Shown in pieces: positions 1 to 8,737 of a stretch of 28,856 bases of DNA. The stretch's first letter is position 1. Every line of letters begins with the position of its first letter. Where the stretch lies: NCBI RefSeq assembly GCF_049720995.1, contig NZ_JBNASF010000020.1, positions 1 to 28,856 of the forward strand, in the 5' to 3' direction. The position numbers and the translations under genes are program-made. The DNA is from Methanothermobacter sp049720995 (GTDB taxonomy: Archaea; Methanobacteriota; Methanobacteria; Methanobacteriales; Methanothermobacteraceae). The notes under the pieces are model-generated. The model did no database searches and was not told the DNA's origin. It was given only the letters and a program-made list of their open reading frames with translations.

Positions 1-54
1 GCGAAGAATCCCCAAAGTCCCGCTAACAACACCAACATAACTAATATTTTGTAA
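1..54 (+). CDS. C-terminal tail of a reading frame entering from the left edge
   Basis: Frame 1 is open from the window edge to a TAA at 52-54 and would encode 17 residues rich in Asn, Thr and Pro, with two Asn-X-Thr/Ser-type sequons (NNT and NIT). Such tails occur on exported, glycosylated surface proteins, but 17 codons cannot establish this. It could equally be a chance open frame in AT-rich, decayed DNA. No function is assigned. Confidence 0.2.
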   Translation, partial: AKNPQSPANNTNITNIL

Positions 55-110
55 ACCTTAAAATATATGTTTCTCTAGATTGTAAAGTTTATATTTTGAT
101 TTCGAGTCCT

Positions 111-197
111 ATGGGGCAGTGGTCTGATATAAGAGACTTTAACAGAAAAGACCACGAACAGGTAAAAGAGGACCTAAGAAACATGTTAAATAAATGA
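111..197 (+). pseudogene. Short open frame (28 codons), possible C-terminal fragment of an unknown gene
   Basis: An ATG at 111 opens a frame ending with TGA at 195-197. The peptide is hydrophilic and charged (it contains WSDIRDFNRKDHEQ), with the helical, lysine-rich look of a protein C-terminus, and in-frame stops lie upstream. It sits among remnants of polysaccharide-related genes, so it may be the end of another broken gene. I do not recognise the family. The rest of bases 55-238 holds nothing else that I can support. Confidence 0.2.
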
Positions 198-238
198 AAA
201 CCTGCGCAGCCACAGCAGAAACAAAGAACATAGATTAA

Positions 239-709
239 CTTCACTCCCTAAACTGCACGAAACGGGGGGATACAACAAACTTACATGTTAGAATAGTCCA
301 CAATCTGGGTAATTTAGAGGATACAGGTTTTTCAAGGGATTATTTTGACGTGGCAGTTATCATTGATGCTCTTAATCATGTCCCTTACCTTTATAATTGT
401 CTAAAGGAGATGAAACGTATTTCAGAGGATATTATACTAGCAGAACCCAATGCACTAAAACCCATAAGAAAAATTAATGAATTAAAATTCAGAAACGGGG
501 ATGTGAAAGAAAGTTCATTCACTAGATGGGAACTGGGAAAATATCTTCAAAAACTAGGCTACAAGGAAATCACATTTTACAACTACAATTTCATCCCAAG
601 GTTTATTCCCTCCAAATTTATAAAAAGGTTTGAAAAGTTCGAAGAACTTGAGAAAGCACCCATACTAAGGGAATTCAGTGGCGCGATACTCGTAATAGCA
701 AAAAGGTGA
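239..709 (+). pseudogene. 5'-truncated class I SAM-dependent methyltransferase
   Basis: The open frame runs from just after an in-frame TAA (236-238) to TGA at 707-709. It carries the second half of a class I methyltransferase: a motif of the type NLEDTGFSRDYFDVAVIIDAL, in which YFDVAVIIDALNHV is the post-strand-4 signature, then NCLKEMKRISEDIILAEPN, a typical late Rossmann segment. The N-terminal half with the glycine-rich SAM loop is missing: nothing like it is readable upstream, so the gene is probably dead. A GTG at 350 could start a 119-residue product, but that start is inside the fold. The DNA is AT-rich, unlike the genes after base 1000. Its stop overlaps an AGGTGA ribosome-site-like sequence that precedes the broken glycosyltransferase, suggesting the two were once co-transcribed. 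The original substrate cannot be inferred. Confidence 0.6.
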
Positions 710-717
710 AAAATGGC

Positions 718-994
718 ATGAAAATCGCTTTCATTTCAACCATATGCCCCCAGATTGGGGTGCTGAAATCGTCGTGGAAAAATCACAAACAAACTAATCA
801 AAAGACATGAAGTCACATACTTAAACAGGAGAAAACATAGGTAGGAAGACAACTCTCTTAAAATATTCTCATTTAAGAAGGAGTTATATATGATTGTGAA
901 GAGGAGCTGATATGAAATTTTCCGCATTCCAGGTAAAACGAATGACCCCTTCATTTTTCACTGGAACATTTTATTAGTCCCCAAAACAGAGTAA
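718..994 (+). pseudogene. Frameshifted remnant of a group 1 (GT4-like) glycosyltransferase
   Basis: ATG at 718 (AGGTGA upstream at 703-708) starts MKIAFIS, the usual opening of GT-B glycosyltransferases. The frame then breaks: from 735 the next frame gives NHMPPDWGAEIVVE, matching the family pattern N-H-x-P-P-x-W-G-G-A-E; after an A-run near 778 a third frame gives KITNKLIKRHEVTYLNRR, matching K-R-G-H-E-V-x-x-x; from 911 a further open segment gives YEIFRIPGKTNDPFIFHWN, ending in TAA at 992-994. The pieces occur in family order, so this is one gene decayed by at least two single-base losses plus stops, and it breaks off after about 90 residues. The last piece runs through the putative polB1 promoter. 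Neighbouring methyltransferase debris supports a former polysaccharide or S-layer glycan cluster. I see the motifs; loss of function is inferred. Confidence 0.7.
968..977 (+). promoter_or_regulatory. Putative TATA box of polB1
   Basis: An ATTTTATTAG element lies about 25 bases before the ATG at 1000, and no ribosome binding site precedes that ATG. In archaea, start sites lie about 25 bases after the TATA box, so the polB1 message would be leaderless or nearly so. The element lies within the broken glycosyltransferase remnant. Confidence 0.4.
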
Positions 995-999
995 GTTTT

Positions 1000-2769
1000 A
1001 TGGACAGATACAGTATGGTGCTCCTTGACATCGACTACCTAACTGTCGATGAGATGCCGGTCATCAGACTATTTGGTAAGGACAGGTCAGGGAATGAGCC
1101 AATCATCGCATATGACAGTTCATTCAGGCCCTACATCTATGCAATCCCCACTGATACAGATAGGTGCATGGATGACCTCGCTGAACTTGGACTGGAAAAG
1201 CTTGAGGTCACAGAGCGAAGGGACCTTGGAAGACCAGTGGAGGTTATAAGGATAGAATTCAGGCACCCCCAGGAGGTTCCCAAGTTAAGGGAGAGGATAA
1301 GGAACCTTGAATCCGTGGCGGATATAAGGGAACATGACATCCCATTCTACAGGAGGTACCTCATTGACAGGTCAATCGTGCCAATGTCAGGGATAGAATT
1401 CAGTGGGGTGGAGGTGGACTCGGCACCATCCGTCAAATCAGATGATGTGAGAATCATTGAGATAAGAGATGAAATAGAAACATCTGATTCTGGCTTCCCT
1501 CAACTGGACATCCTCAGCTTTGACATTGAGGTTAGAAACCCCCATGGGATGCCTGACCCTGAGAATGATGAGATAGTGATGGTTGGTATTGCCGGCAACA
1601 TGGGTGTTGAATCGGTGATATCAACGAGGGGCGAGCACCTGGAATTCGTTGAAATGGTTGAGGATGAGGCGGAAATCCTTGATAGGTTCGCTGAAATCGT
1701 CAGGGAGAAAAAACCCGACATCCTAGTGGGCTACAACTCCGACAACTTCGACTTCCCCTACCTATCAAGGAGGGCCGAGATTCTTGGAGTGGAACTTGAC
1801 CTCGGATGGGACGGCTCAGGGATAAAGACCATGAGGAGGGGATTTGCAAACGCAACAGCCATAAGGGGGACGGTGCATGTGGACCTCTACCCTGTGATGA
1901 GGAGGTACATGAACCTTGACCGTTACACACTTGAGAGGGTCTACCAGGAGCTATTCGGGGAGGAGAAGATAGACCTTCCCGGCGATAAACTCTGGGAGTA
2001 CTGGGACCGGGAGGAGCTGAGGGATGAACTCTTCAGGTACTCCCTTGATGATGTCGTTGCAACCTACAGGATCGCAGAGAAGATCCTCCCCCTTAACATG
2101 GAGCTCACCCGTATAGTTGGCCAGCCCCTATTTGACATATCCCGCATGGCAACCGGACAGCAGGCCGAATGGTTCCTTGTACGCAAGGCACACCAGTACG
2201 GTGAACTGGTACCAAACAAACCCTCACACTCGGAGTTCTCAAAGAGAAGGGGGCGCAGGGCCGTTGGGGGGTATGTTAAGGAACCTGAGAGGGGCCTCCA
2301 TGAGAACATAGTCCAGTTCGACTTCCGCAGCCTCTACCCCAGCATAATAATCTCAAAGAACATATCCCCCGACACACTCACAGATGAGGGGGATTGTGAA
2401 TGCCACGTTGCACCAGAATACGGTTACAGGTTCCGTAAGGAGCCACCTGGTTTTGTACCATCGGTTATAGGTGAGATACTCTCTGAGAGGGTCAGAATCA
2501 AGGGGGAGATGAAGCGCTCAGAGGACCCCATGGAGCGGAAGATACTCAATGTACAGCAGGAAGCCCTCAAGAGGCTTGCAAACACCATGTATGGGGTCTA
2601 CGGTTATTCAAGGTTCAGGTGGTATTCAATGGAGTGTGCAGAGGCCATAACCGCATGGGGAAGGGACTATATCAAGAGGACAATAAAAATCGCCGAGGAA
2701 TTCGGTTTCCACACGGTTTACGCAGACACAGATGGTTTCTACGCCACATACACAGGCAGGAGCTCTTAA
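1000..2769 (+). CDS. polB1: B-family DNA polymerase, large subunit of the split polymerase (PolB1)
   Basis: Replicative or repair DNA polymerase with 3'-5' proofreading. Residues 170-360 form the exonuclease: Exo I FDIE (174-177), Exo II GYNSDNFDF (244-252) and Exo III YSLDD (347-351). The polymerase part has motif A DFRSLYPSII (441-450), motif B KRLANTMYGVYG (524-535) and motif C YADTDG (574-579). At 589 residues it ends 10 residues after motif C, whereas intact archaeal PolB enzymes continue through the rest of the palm and the thumb to about 770-800 residues. This is the natural split known from Methanothermobacter, where a small subunit of about 220 residues is encoded elsewhere; it is not in this window. 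All catalytic aspartates seen here are intact, so this is not a pseudogene. Its TAA overlaps the stop of the convergent comE. No intein is present. Confidence 0.95.
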   Translation: MDRYSMVLLDIDYLTVDEMPVIRLFGKDRSGNEPIIAYDSSFRPYIYAIPTDTDRCMDDLAELGLEKLEVTERRDLGRPVEVIRIEFRHPQEVPKLRERIRNLESVADIREHDIPFYRRYLIDRSIVPMSGIEFSGVEVDSAPSVKSDDVRIIEIRDEIETSDSGFPQLDILSFDIEVRNPHGMPDPENDEIVMVGIAGNMGVESVISTRGEHLEFVEMVEDEAEILDRFAEIVREKKPDILVGYNSDNFDFPYLSRRAEILGVELDLGWDGSGIKTMRRGFANATAIRGTVHVDLYPVMRRYMNLDRYTLERVYQELFGEEKIDLPGDKLWEYWDREELRDELFRYSLDDVVATYRIAEKILPLNMELTRIVGQPLFDISRMATGQQAEWFLVRKAHQYGELVPNKPSHSEFSKRRGRRAVGGYVKEPERGLHENIVQFDFRSLYPSIIISKNISPDTLTDEGDCECHVAPEYGYRFRKEPPGFVPSVIGEILSERVRIKGEMKRSEDPMERKILNVQQEALKRLANTMYGVYGYSRFRWYSMECAEAITAWGRDYIKRTIKIAEEFGFHTVYADTDGFYATYTGRSS

Positions 2770-3308
2770 GACCTCAGCTCATCCATGAACCTCTCTATTA
2801 TCTCCTCAGGACTTAAATCTATGACAGGTACATCCGCGTTACCGGGGGTTACAGGCACATGGGCAAACACGGGCCCATCCTCCTTGAGGGCCCTTTTAAA
2901 GTCGAGTTCCTTGTGGAACCTGATAACATTGAATCCCATTGACTCAGCAACGTCCCCCAGGTCTATCACATCTGCGTAGCTGCACTGGGAACCTGTGGTC
3001 CCGTAGCATCTGTTGTCCAGGAGGACTATGATGAGGTTTCCGGGTGCCTGGGCAGCGGCTGTTACCAGTCCCCCCAGGTTCATGAGGATGGATCCATCAC
3101 CATCAAGTACAACAACCCTTCTATCCTGTGAGAGGGCAAGTCCAAGTCCAATGGAGGATGCCATACCCATGGATCCAAGCATGTAGAAATGCCTTGGCGA
3201 ATCCTCAATACTGTAGAGTTCCCTTGACGGGAAACCCAGGTTGCATACCACGATTTCATCATCAAGGACTTCCACAATTCTTTTTATGGCTTCAATTCTT
3301 GTGAGCAT
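2766..3308 (-). CDS. comE: Sulfopyruvate decarboxylase, beta subunit
   Basis: With ComD it forms the thiamine-diphosphate enzyme that decarboxylates sulfopyruvate to sulfoacetaldehyde in coenzyme M synthesis. The 180-residue product shows the TPP-binding signature: GDGS at 70-73, followed after about 25 residues by LLDN (96-99). The GS/GMASSIGLGLAL segment (45-59) is typical of the pyrimidine/pyrophosphate interface in split TPP decarboxylases. I chose the ATG at 3308, not an earlier in-frame start at 3362 that would lie inside comD: a GGTGAT ribosome site stands just upstream, only 4 bases separate it from the comD stop, and the family begins here. Last gene of the purM-comC-comD-comE run; its TAA overlaps the polB1 stop on the other strand, so there is no room for a separate terminator. 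Confidence 0.9.
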   Translation of the reverse strand: MLTRIEAIKRIVEVLDDEIVVCNLGFPSRELYSIEDSPRHFYMLGSMGMASSIGLGLALSQDRRVVVLDGDGSILMNLGGLVTAAAQAPGNLIIVLLDNRCYGTTGSQCSYADVIDLGDVAESMGFNVIRFHKELDFKRALKEDGPVFAHVPVTPGNADVPVIDLSPEEIIERFMDELRS

Positions 3309-3312
3309 GGTA

Positions 3313-3810
3313 TCACCAGTAGGCAACCTCAAGTAGTACAGCCACAGGGTGCCTCCTTTCAAGTGAGAGTTCTGTGAGTTCCATTATGGATTCCCTTGCC
3401 TCTGAGGGTGTTTCAGGGGTACTGTAGGGTATTTTGAGGACATCAAGTATATCCGCCGTGACACTTCCCATTGGAACCTGGGCCTCCATGAACTCGCCCC
3501 GGGTGCCCCTGTGACTTACAATCATGGTTATGGGGATATGGTAGAGGCTGTAGAGTGATGCCAGGACATTCACGGAGTTACCGAGACCAGAGTTCTGCAT
3601 CAGCATGGCCGTGGTCTTGCCGGCCATGCGGGCACCGGCTGCAACACCGAATCCCTCCTCCTCACGTGTAACAGGCACGTGTCTGATTTCAGGGTCAGAG
3701 TCCAGCATTTCAAGGACAAACCTGAGGTTCACACAGGGGACACTGACCGCGAAGTCTATCCCCGCCTCCTTCATACCCTCATAAACAGCCCTGCTGCTAT
3801 CCAACTTCAT
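3313..3810 (-). CDS. comD: Sulfopyruvate decarboxylase, alpha subunit
   Basis: Partner of ComE; 165 residues, the usual size for the split alpha subunit. It carries the pyrimidine-binding domain of TPP enzymes: the Glu-rich turn REEEGFGVAAGA (49-60), containing the glutamate that activates the thiamine ring, then MLMQNSGLGNSVNVLASL (69-86), the conserved segment lining the cofactor. The start ATG overlaps the comC stop in an ATGA, so translation is probably coupled. The gene order comC-comD-comE, without gaps, places three consecutive or near-consecutive steps of coenzyme M synthesis in one message. Confidence 0.9.
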   Translation of the reverse strand: MKLDSSRAVYEGMKEAGIDFAVSVPCVNLRFVLEMLDSDPEIRHVPVTREEEGFGVAAGARMAGKTTAMLMQNSGLGNSVNVLASLYSLYHIPITMIVSHRGTRGEFMEAQVPMGSVTADILDVLKIPYSTPETPSEARESIMELTELSLERRHPVAVLLEVAYW

Positions 3811-4832
3811 AACCCCTTAATCTTGAGGTCCAGTCCGAGCTCATCTGATATTTCATTCAGCCTTTCAAGGAGCTTTTCGTCCACATCTATTCCTTCATCG
3901 CGCCCCCTCTTTATATTCATGGCCTCAATGTCACCTGGTATGAGGACGTCACCGGATGATTTGACCTCCTCGATGAATTCATCCACGCTGGATTTGAATT
4001 CCTGGAGGTCAACCATCTTTGAGGGGTCTATGGCCATCATGAGGTCACCCTTGGTGCACATCTCCCGGGGGTTCGCTGTTCCCCTGACCGCAGCCCCAAA
4101 GGCCGCCCCCACAAGGGGGCCCGCCAGGATCTCTATCATAAATGAAAGCGCATAACCCTTATGCCCACCGAAGGGGAGTATGGACCCCTTAAGGGCAAGT
4201 TCAGGGTCAGTGGTGGGGTTTCCATTGGCATCCAGGGCTATGTTTTCGGGTATCCTCTCACCCTTCCTGGCGGCCTCCAGGAGTTTGCCCCTGGCGGATG
4301 CTGAGGTTGCCATGTCAACCGAGACATAGTGCCTGTTTGATGGGATCCCTATGGCCACGGGGTTTGTTCCCAGTATGGGTGTTTTACCACCTATGGGTGC
4401 CACTGCAGGCTCTGTATTTGCTATCACAACACCTATCATGTCCTTCATGACCGCCATGTCCGAGTAGTATCCGGCGACACCGAAGTGGTTGGAGTCATGG
4501 ACACCCACAAGCCCTACACCGGTATCCCGGGCCTTTTCAATTGCAAGTTCCATGGCCCTGCAGGCGACAAAGTGTCCGAATATGTGGTTACCGTTTATTA
4601 GGGCCGTTGAAGGGGTTTCCCTTTCAATGGTTATGTCAGCATGGGGCTTTATTGTTCCGCACCGCAGCCCCTCAACGTACTGGGGGAAACGGCCGATTCC
4701 ATGTGAACTGAAACCCTTCAGGTCAGCGTCAAGGGTAACCTCAGCCACTATCTCTGAAACCTCCTCTGGAACATTCATGGCGGTGAGTATCTCCTTTATG
4801 ATTCTAACTTCCTCTTCAGCACTTATCCTCAT
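3807..4832 (-). CDS. comC: L-sulfolactate dehydrogenase (malate/L-lactate dehydrogenase-2 family)
   Basis: Oxidises (R/S)-sulfolactate to sulfopyruvate with NAD(P), the step before ComDE. It is 341 residues, as expected for the Ldh2/MDH2 family, whose fold differs from the classical Rossmann malate dehydrogenases. Seen motifs: SHGIGRFPQYVEGL (43-56), the active-site DSNHFG (113-118, catalytic His116), LGTNP (154-158) for the nucleotide, and PFGGHKGYAL (220-229). A family member could act on malate or lactate, but position directly before comD and comE makes sulfolactate the likely substrate. A strong AGGAGG ribosome site lies before the ATG and overlaps the purM stop codon TAG, 10 bases upstream, so translation of the two is likely coupled. 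Confidence 0.88.
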   Translation of the reverse strand: MRISAEEEVRIIKEILTAMNVPEEVSEIVAEVTLDADLKGFSSHGIGRFPQYVEGLRCGTIKPHADITIERETPSTALINGNHIFGHFVACRAMELAIEKARDTGVGLVGVHDSNHFGVAGYYSDMAVMKDMIGVVIANTEPAVAPIGGKTPILGTNPVAIGIPSNRHYVSVDMATSASARGKLLEAARKGERIPENIALDANGNPTTDPELALKGSILPFGGHKGYALSFMIEILAGPLVGAAFGAAVRGTANPREMCTKGDLMMAIDPSKMVDLQEFKSSVDEFIEEVKSSGDVLIPGDIEAMNIKRGRDEGIDVDEKLLERLNEISDELGLDLKIKGL

Positions 4833-4842
4833 AAGAGTCCTC

Positions 4843-5859
4843 CTAAAGCTTTATTGATTCACCGGTGTAAGTTTTAAGGGCAACCTCCGCTTTCCTGGAT
4901 GTGACATTCCCGATATGGTGGGCCCCATCACCAAGGACATCAAGGGCATCGTCAAGGTCCCGGTGGCTGACAACAGCACAGAAGCCCACACCCATATTGA
5001 AAACCCTGTACATCTCTGTTATATCAACCCCTGCCCCGTGGATGGTCCTGAATATCTCCTGTGGTTCTGGCAGGGAATCAAGATGGTATCCGGCGTACCT
5101 GTTGAGCCTCTTGAGGTTTCCGAAGCCCCCTCCTGTTATGTGGGCAAGCCCATGTACACTCACCCCTGACTCAAGGAGCCTCATTACGGGATCCACGTAG
5201 ATCCTTGTGGGTTCAAGCAGCTCCTCACCCACGGTTTTACTGGAGCCGGGCATTTCATCCTCCACTGAGAGTTTCAGTTCATCGAAGAATACCCTCCTGG
5301 CAAGGCTCAGGCCGTTACTGTGTATACCGCTGCTTTCAAGGCCTATAACAGCGTCACCATCACTTACGTTTTCACCGGTTATTATGCTGTCCACACCAAC
5401 AAAACCGATCCCCGTGGCTGCAAGGTCAAGGTTTCTGATTATACCCGGGAGTGATGCTGTCTCACCACCTATTATGGCCACCTGTGCGATTTCAGCACCC
5501 CTTGCAAGGCCCTCACCTATCTCATCCGCAACATCAGGGTCGGGTTCTTCAACGGCCAGGTAGTCAACGAGTGCCGCTGGCCTTGCGCCCACACAGAGTA
5601 TATCGTTTACCACCATTGCGATGCAGTCAATTCCCACGGTGTCGTATCGGTTCATCATCTCAGCGACCAGTATCTTGCTACCGACACCATCTGTGCTCAT
5701 GGCTATGGCCACATCACCCATTCTAACCAGGGCCGCGAAGTGGCCGGCACCGCTTATAACGTCGCAGTATCTGAGTGTGTCCTTAAGCCGGGAGGTTAAG
5801 CGCGATACGGTCAGCTCCTCCAGGTCTATATCCACGCCGGATTCGGAATAGGTTACCAT
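4843..5859 (-). CDS. purM: Phosphoribosylformylglycinamidine cyclo-ligase (AIR synthetase)
   Basis: Catalyses ATP-dependent ring closure of FGAM to AIR, step five of purine synthesis. 338 residues, close to the bacterial enzyme. The PurM/ATP-binding superfamily features are clear: YSESGVDID at residues 4-12, the ATP loop STDGVGSK near 55-62, DTVGIDCIAMVVND (about 74-87), and IIGGETASLPG (about 129-139). Start ATG at 5859 has GGTGAT just upstream. It heads the run purM-comC-comD-comE with a 10-base gap to comC, an uncommon pairing of purine and coenzyme M genes. A separate TATA-like AT-rich stretch exists in the 46 bases between fttA and purM, so it may have its own promoter. Confidence 0.92.
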   Translation of the reverse strand: MVTYSESGVDIDLEELTVSRLTSRLKDTLRYCDVISGAGHFAALVRMGDVAIAMSTDGVGSKILVAEMMNRYDTVGIDCIAMVVNDILCVGARPAALVDYLAVEEPDPDVADEIGEGLARGAEIAQVAIIGGETASLPGIIRNLDLAATGIGFVGVDSIITGENVSDGDAVIGLESSGIHSNGLSLARRVFFDELKLSVEDEMPGSSKTVGEELLEPTRIYVDPVMRLLESGVSVHGLAHITGGGFGNLKRLNRYAGYHLDSLPEPQEIFRTIHGAGVDITEMYRVFNMGVGFCAVVSHRDLDDALDVLGDGAHHIGNVTSRKAEVALKTYTGESIKL

Positions 5860-5905
5860 TCAATCACCACTAAAGAATAGTTGAAGCTCATCTAAATAGT
5901 TAGCC

Positions 5906-7816
<1,911 letters not shown>

Positions 7817-7845
7817 AAGATCACTTCTAAAAAACAGGGGATAAA

Positions 7846-7866
7846 CAGTAAACTGGATGTTTACTG
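7846..7866 (-). promoter_or_regulatory. Perfect 8-bp inverted repeat in the fttA upstream region
   Basis: CAGTAAAC and GTTTACTG flank a 5-base loop. On the minus strand the repeat lies about 30 bases before the fttA ATG and is followed by TTTATCCCCTGTTTTTTAG, a U-rich tract. It could be a hairpin in the fttA leader, an operator at the start site, or part of the psmB 3' end. Confidence 0.4.
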
Positions 7867-7872
7867 CAGATT

Positions 7873-7889
7873 AAAAAAACAGGAAAAAA
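7873..7889 (-). terminator. Double U-tract after psmB
   Basis: On the minus strand TTTTTT follows the psmB stop codon directly (7884-7889), then CCTG and TTTTTTT (7873-7879). Oligo-U without an obligatory hairpin is the known archaeal termination signal. The second tract may also overlap a weak TATA element for fttA. Confidence 0.55.
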
Positions 7890-8522
7890 TCAGTTGAGGT
7901 CTTCAAGCCTTTTCTGGATTTCCTCTGGGCTGAGCATCCTGAAACCTTCCTCCTCTGTGACAGTCGCCACAAGGATGCCGTTGCCTGAATAGGTGTCCCG
8001 CTCCATGGCTGACTTTATGGCCCTTATGGCGATGTCAATGGCATCATCAACATAGAGTTCATCAGTGTACCTGTCCTCAAGCACACCGTAGGCCACAGGT
8101 GAACCTGAACCTGTTGACACAAATCTGTCAGGTATCATACCCCCTGATGGGTCAAGGGAGTATATCTTCGCACCTGTTTCATCAACACCACCTAGGAGTG
8201 TCTGTACGATGAATGGGTAGAAACGTGATGAGTGAAGTATGTTGGCTGCAAGCGCAGCTGCAGCTTCTATGCTTATCCTTTCTGAGTTTCTCATGCGGTA
8301 AAGGGCAGCCTCTGCCTTGAGGTACTTCATGAGGCTCTGGGCATCTGCAACTGAGCCCGCTATCGTGGCTGCTATGTGTTCATCTATTTTGAAGATCTTG
8401 TCTGTGGCCTTGTGGGCTATGAGGTTGCCCATGCTGGCCCTTCTCTCTGTGGCAAAAACAACTCCATCCTTGCATGTTATGCCAACAGTTGTTGTGCCTT
8501 TCAGCGTTTTTTCATCTTTCAT
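7890..8522 (-). CDS. psmB: Proteasome subunit beta (20S core, proteolytic)
   Basis: Catalytic beta subunit of the archaeal 20S proteasome; forms the two inner heptameric rings. 210 residues with a short propeptide of nine residues (MKDEKTLKG) cleaved before Thr10, which becomes the nucleophile Thr1. In mature numbering the expected catalytic partners are in place: Glu17 (ATERR), Lys33 (ATDK) and Gly47 (IAGS). Glu instead of Asp at 17 is common in methanogen sequences. The start ATG has a GAGGTG ribosome site nearby. The alpha subunit is not in the window. The 5' region carries a 20-bp tandem repeat and a TATA-like element about 110 bases before the start, so a leader of about 90 bases is possible. 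Confidence 0.95.
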   Translation of the reverse strand: MKDEKTLKGTTTVGITCKDGVVFATERRASMGNLIAHKATDKIFKIDEHIAATIAGSVADAQSLMKYLKAEAALYRMRNSERISIEAAAALAANILHSSRFYPFIVQTLLGGVDETGAKIYSLDPSGGMIPDRFVSTGSGSPVAYGVLEDRYTDELYVDDAIDIAIRAIKSAMERDTYSGNGILVATVTEEEGFRMLSPEEIQKRLEDLN

Positions 8523-8595
8523 AAATACACCTCAATAAAAATAATAAAAAACCAGCTCCAGCGTGTTTTATGGTGTAAGTGGCTGTCCATGAGGA

Positions 8596-8635
8596 CATAA
8601 AAGTTCTGTACCTTACATAAAAGTTCTGTACCTTA
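8596..8635. repeat. Exact 20-bp tandem duplication upstream of psmB
   Basis: CATAAAAGTTCTGTACCTTA is present twice in direct succession (8596-8615 and 8616-8635), followed by TATAACTTGG. On the minus strand the repeat follows a TTATATAA element (8633-8640) that could be the psmB TATA box, so the duplicated unit would cover the initiation region. Nothing else gene-like is seen in 8523-8737. Confidence 0.75.
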
Positions 8636-8666
8636 TATAACTTGGAGGTCCTTATTAAACTTTGCG

Positions 8667-8690
8667 ATTTTTTTATAATAAAAAGGTTAA
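8667..8690 (-). terminator. U-rich end signal after purP
   Basis: On the minus strand, about 50-70 bases after the purP stop, CCTTTTTATTAT follows a C-rich run. A T7 run on the other strand is adjacent. A weak but position-appropriate termination signal between purP and psmB. Confidence 0.3.
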
Positions 8691-8737
8691 GGGGGTTATC
8701 ATTTCAGGATTTTATGGATCCAGAATGAAAGGGGGTG

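Noticed and set aside
736..954. 72-codon minus-strand frame
   Set aside because: It is opposite the broken glycosyltransferase, whose plus-strand motifs are recognisable; the minus product is not.
2700..2769. polB1 as a frameshifted full-length polymerase
   Set aside because: The downstream DNA is a complete comE on the other strand, with no thumb-domain coding after the stop; the split is known in this genus.
3309..3362. Longer comE start at 3362
   Set aside because: It lies inside comD without a ribosome site; the ATG at 3308 has GGTGAT and fits the family N-terminus.
5451..5851. Plus-strand frames over purM
   Set aside because: Shadows of the minus-strand gene, low in recognisable structure and overlapping each other.
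8596..8635. Tandem repeat as a small CRISPR array
   Set aside because: The two units are directly adjacent with no spacer, and there is no cas gene nearby.
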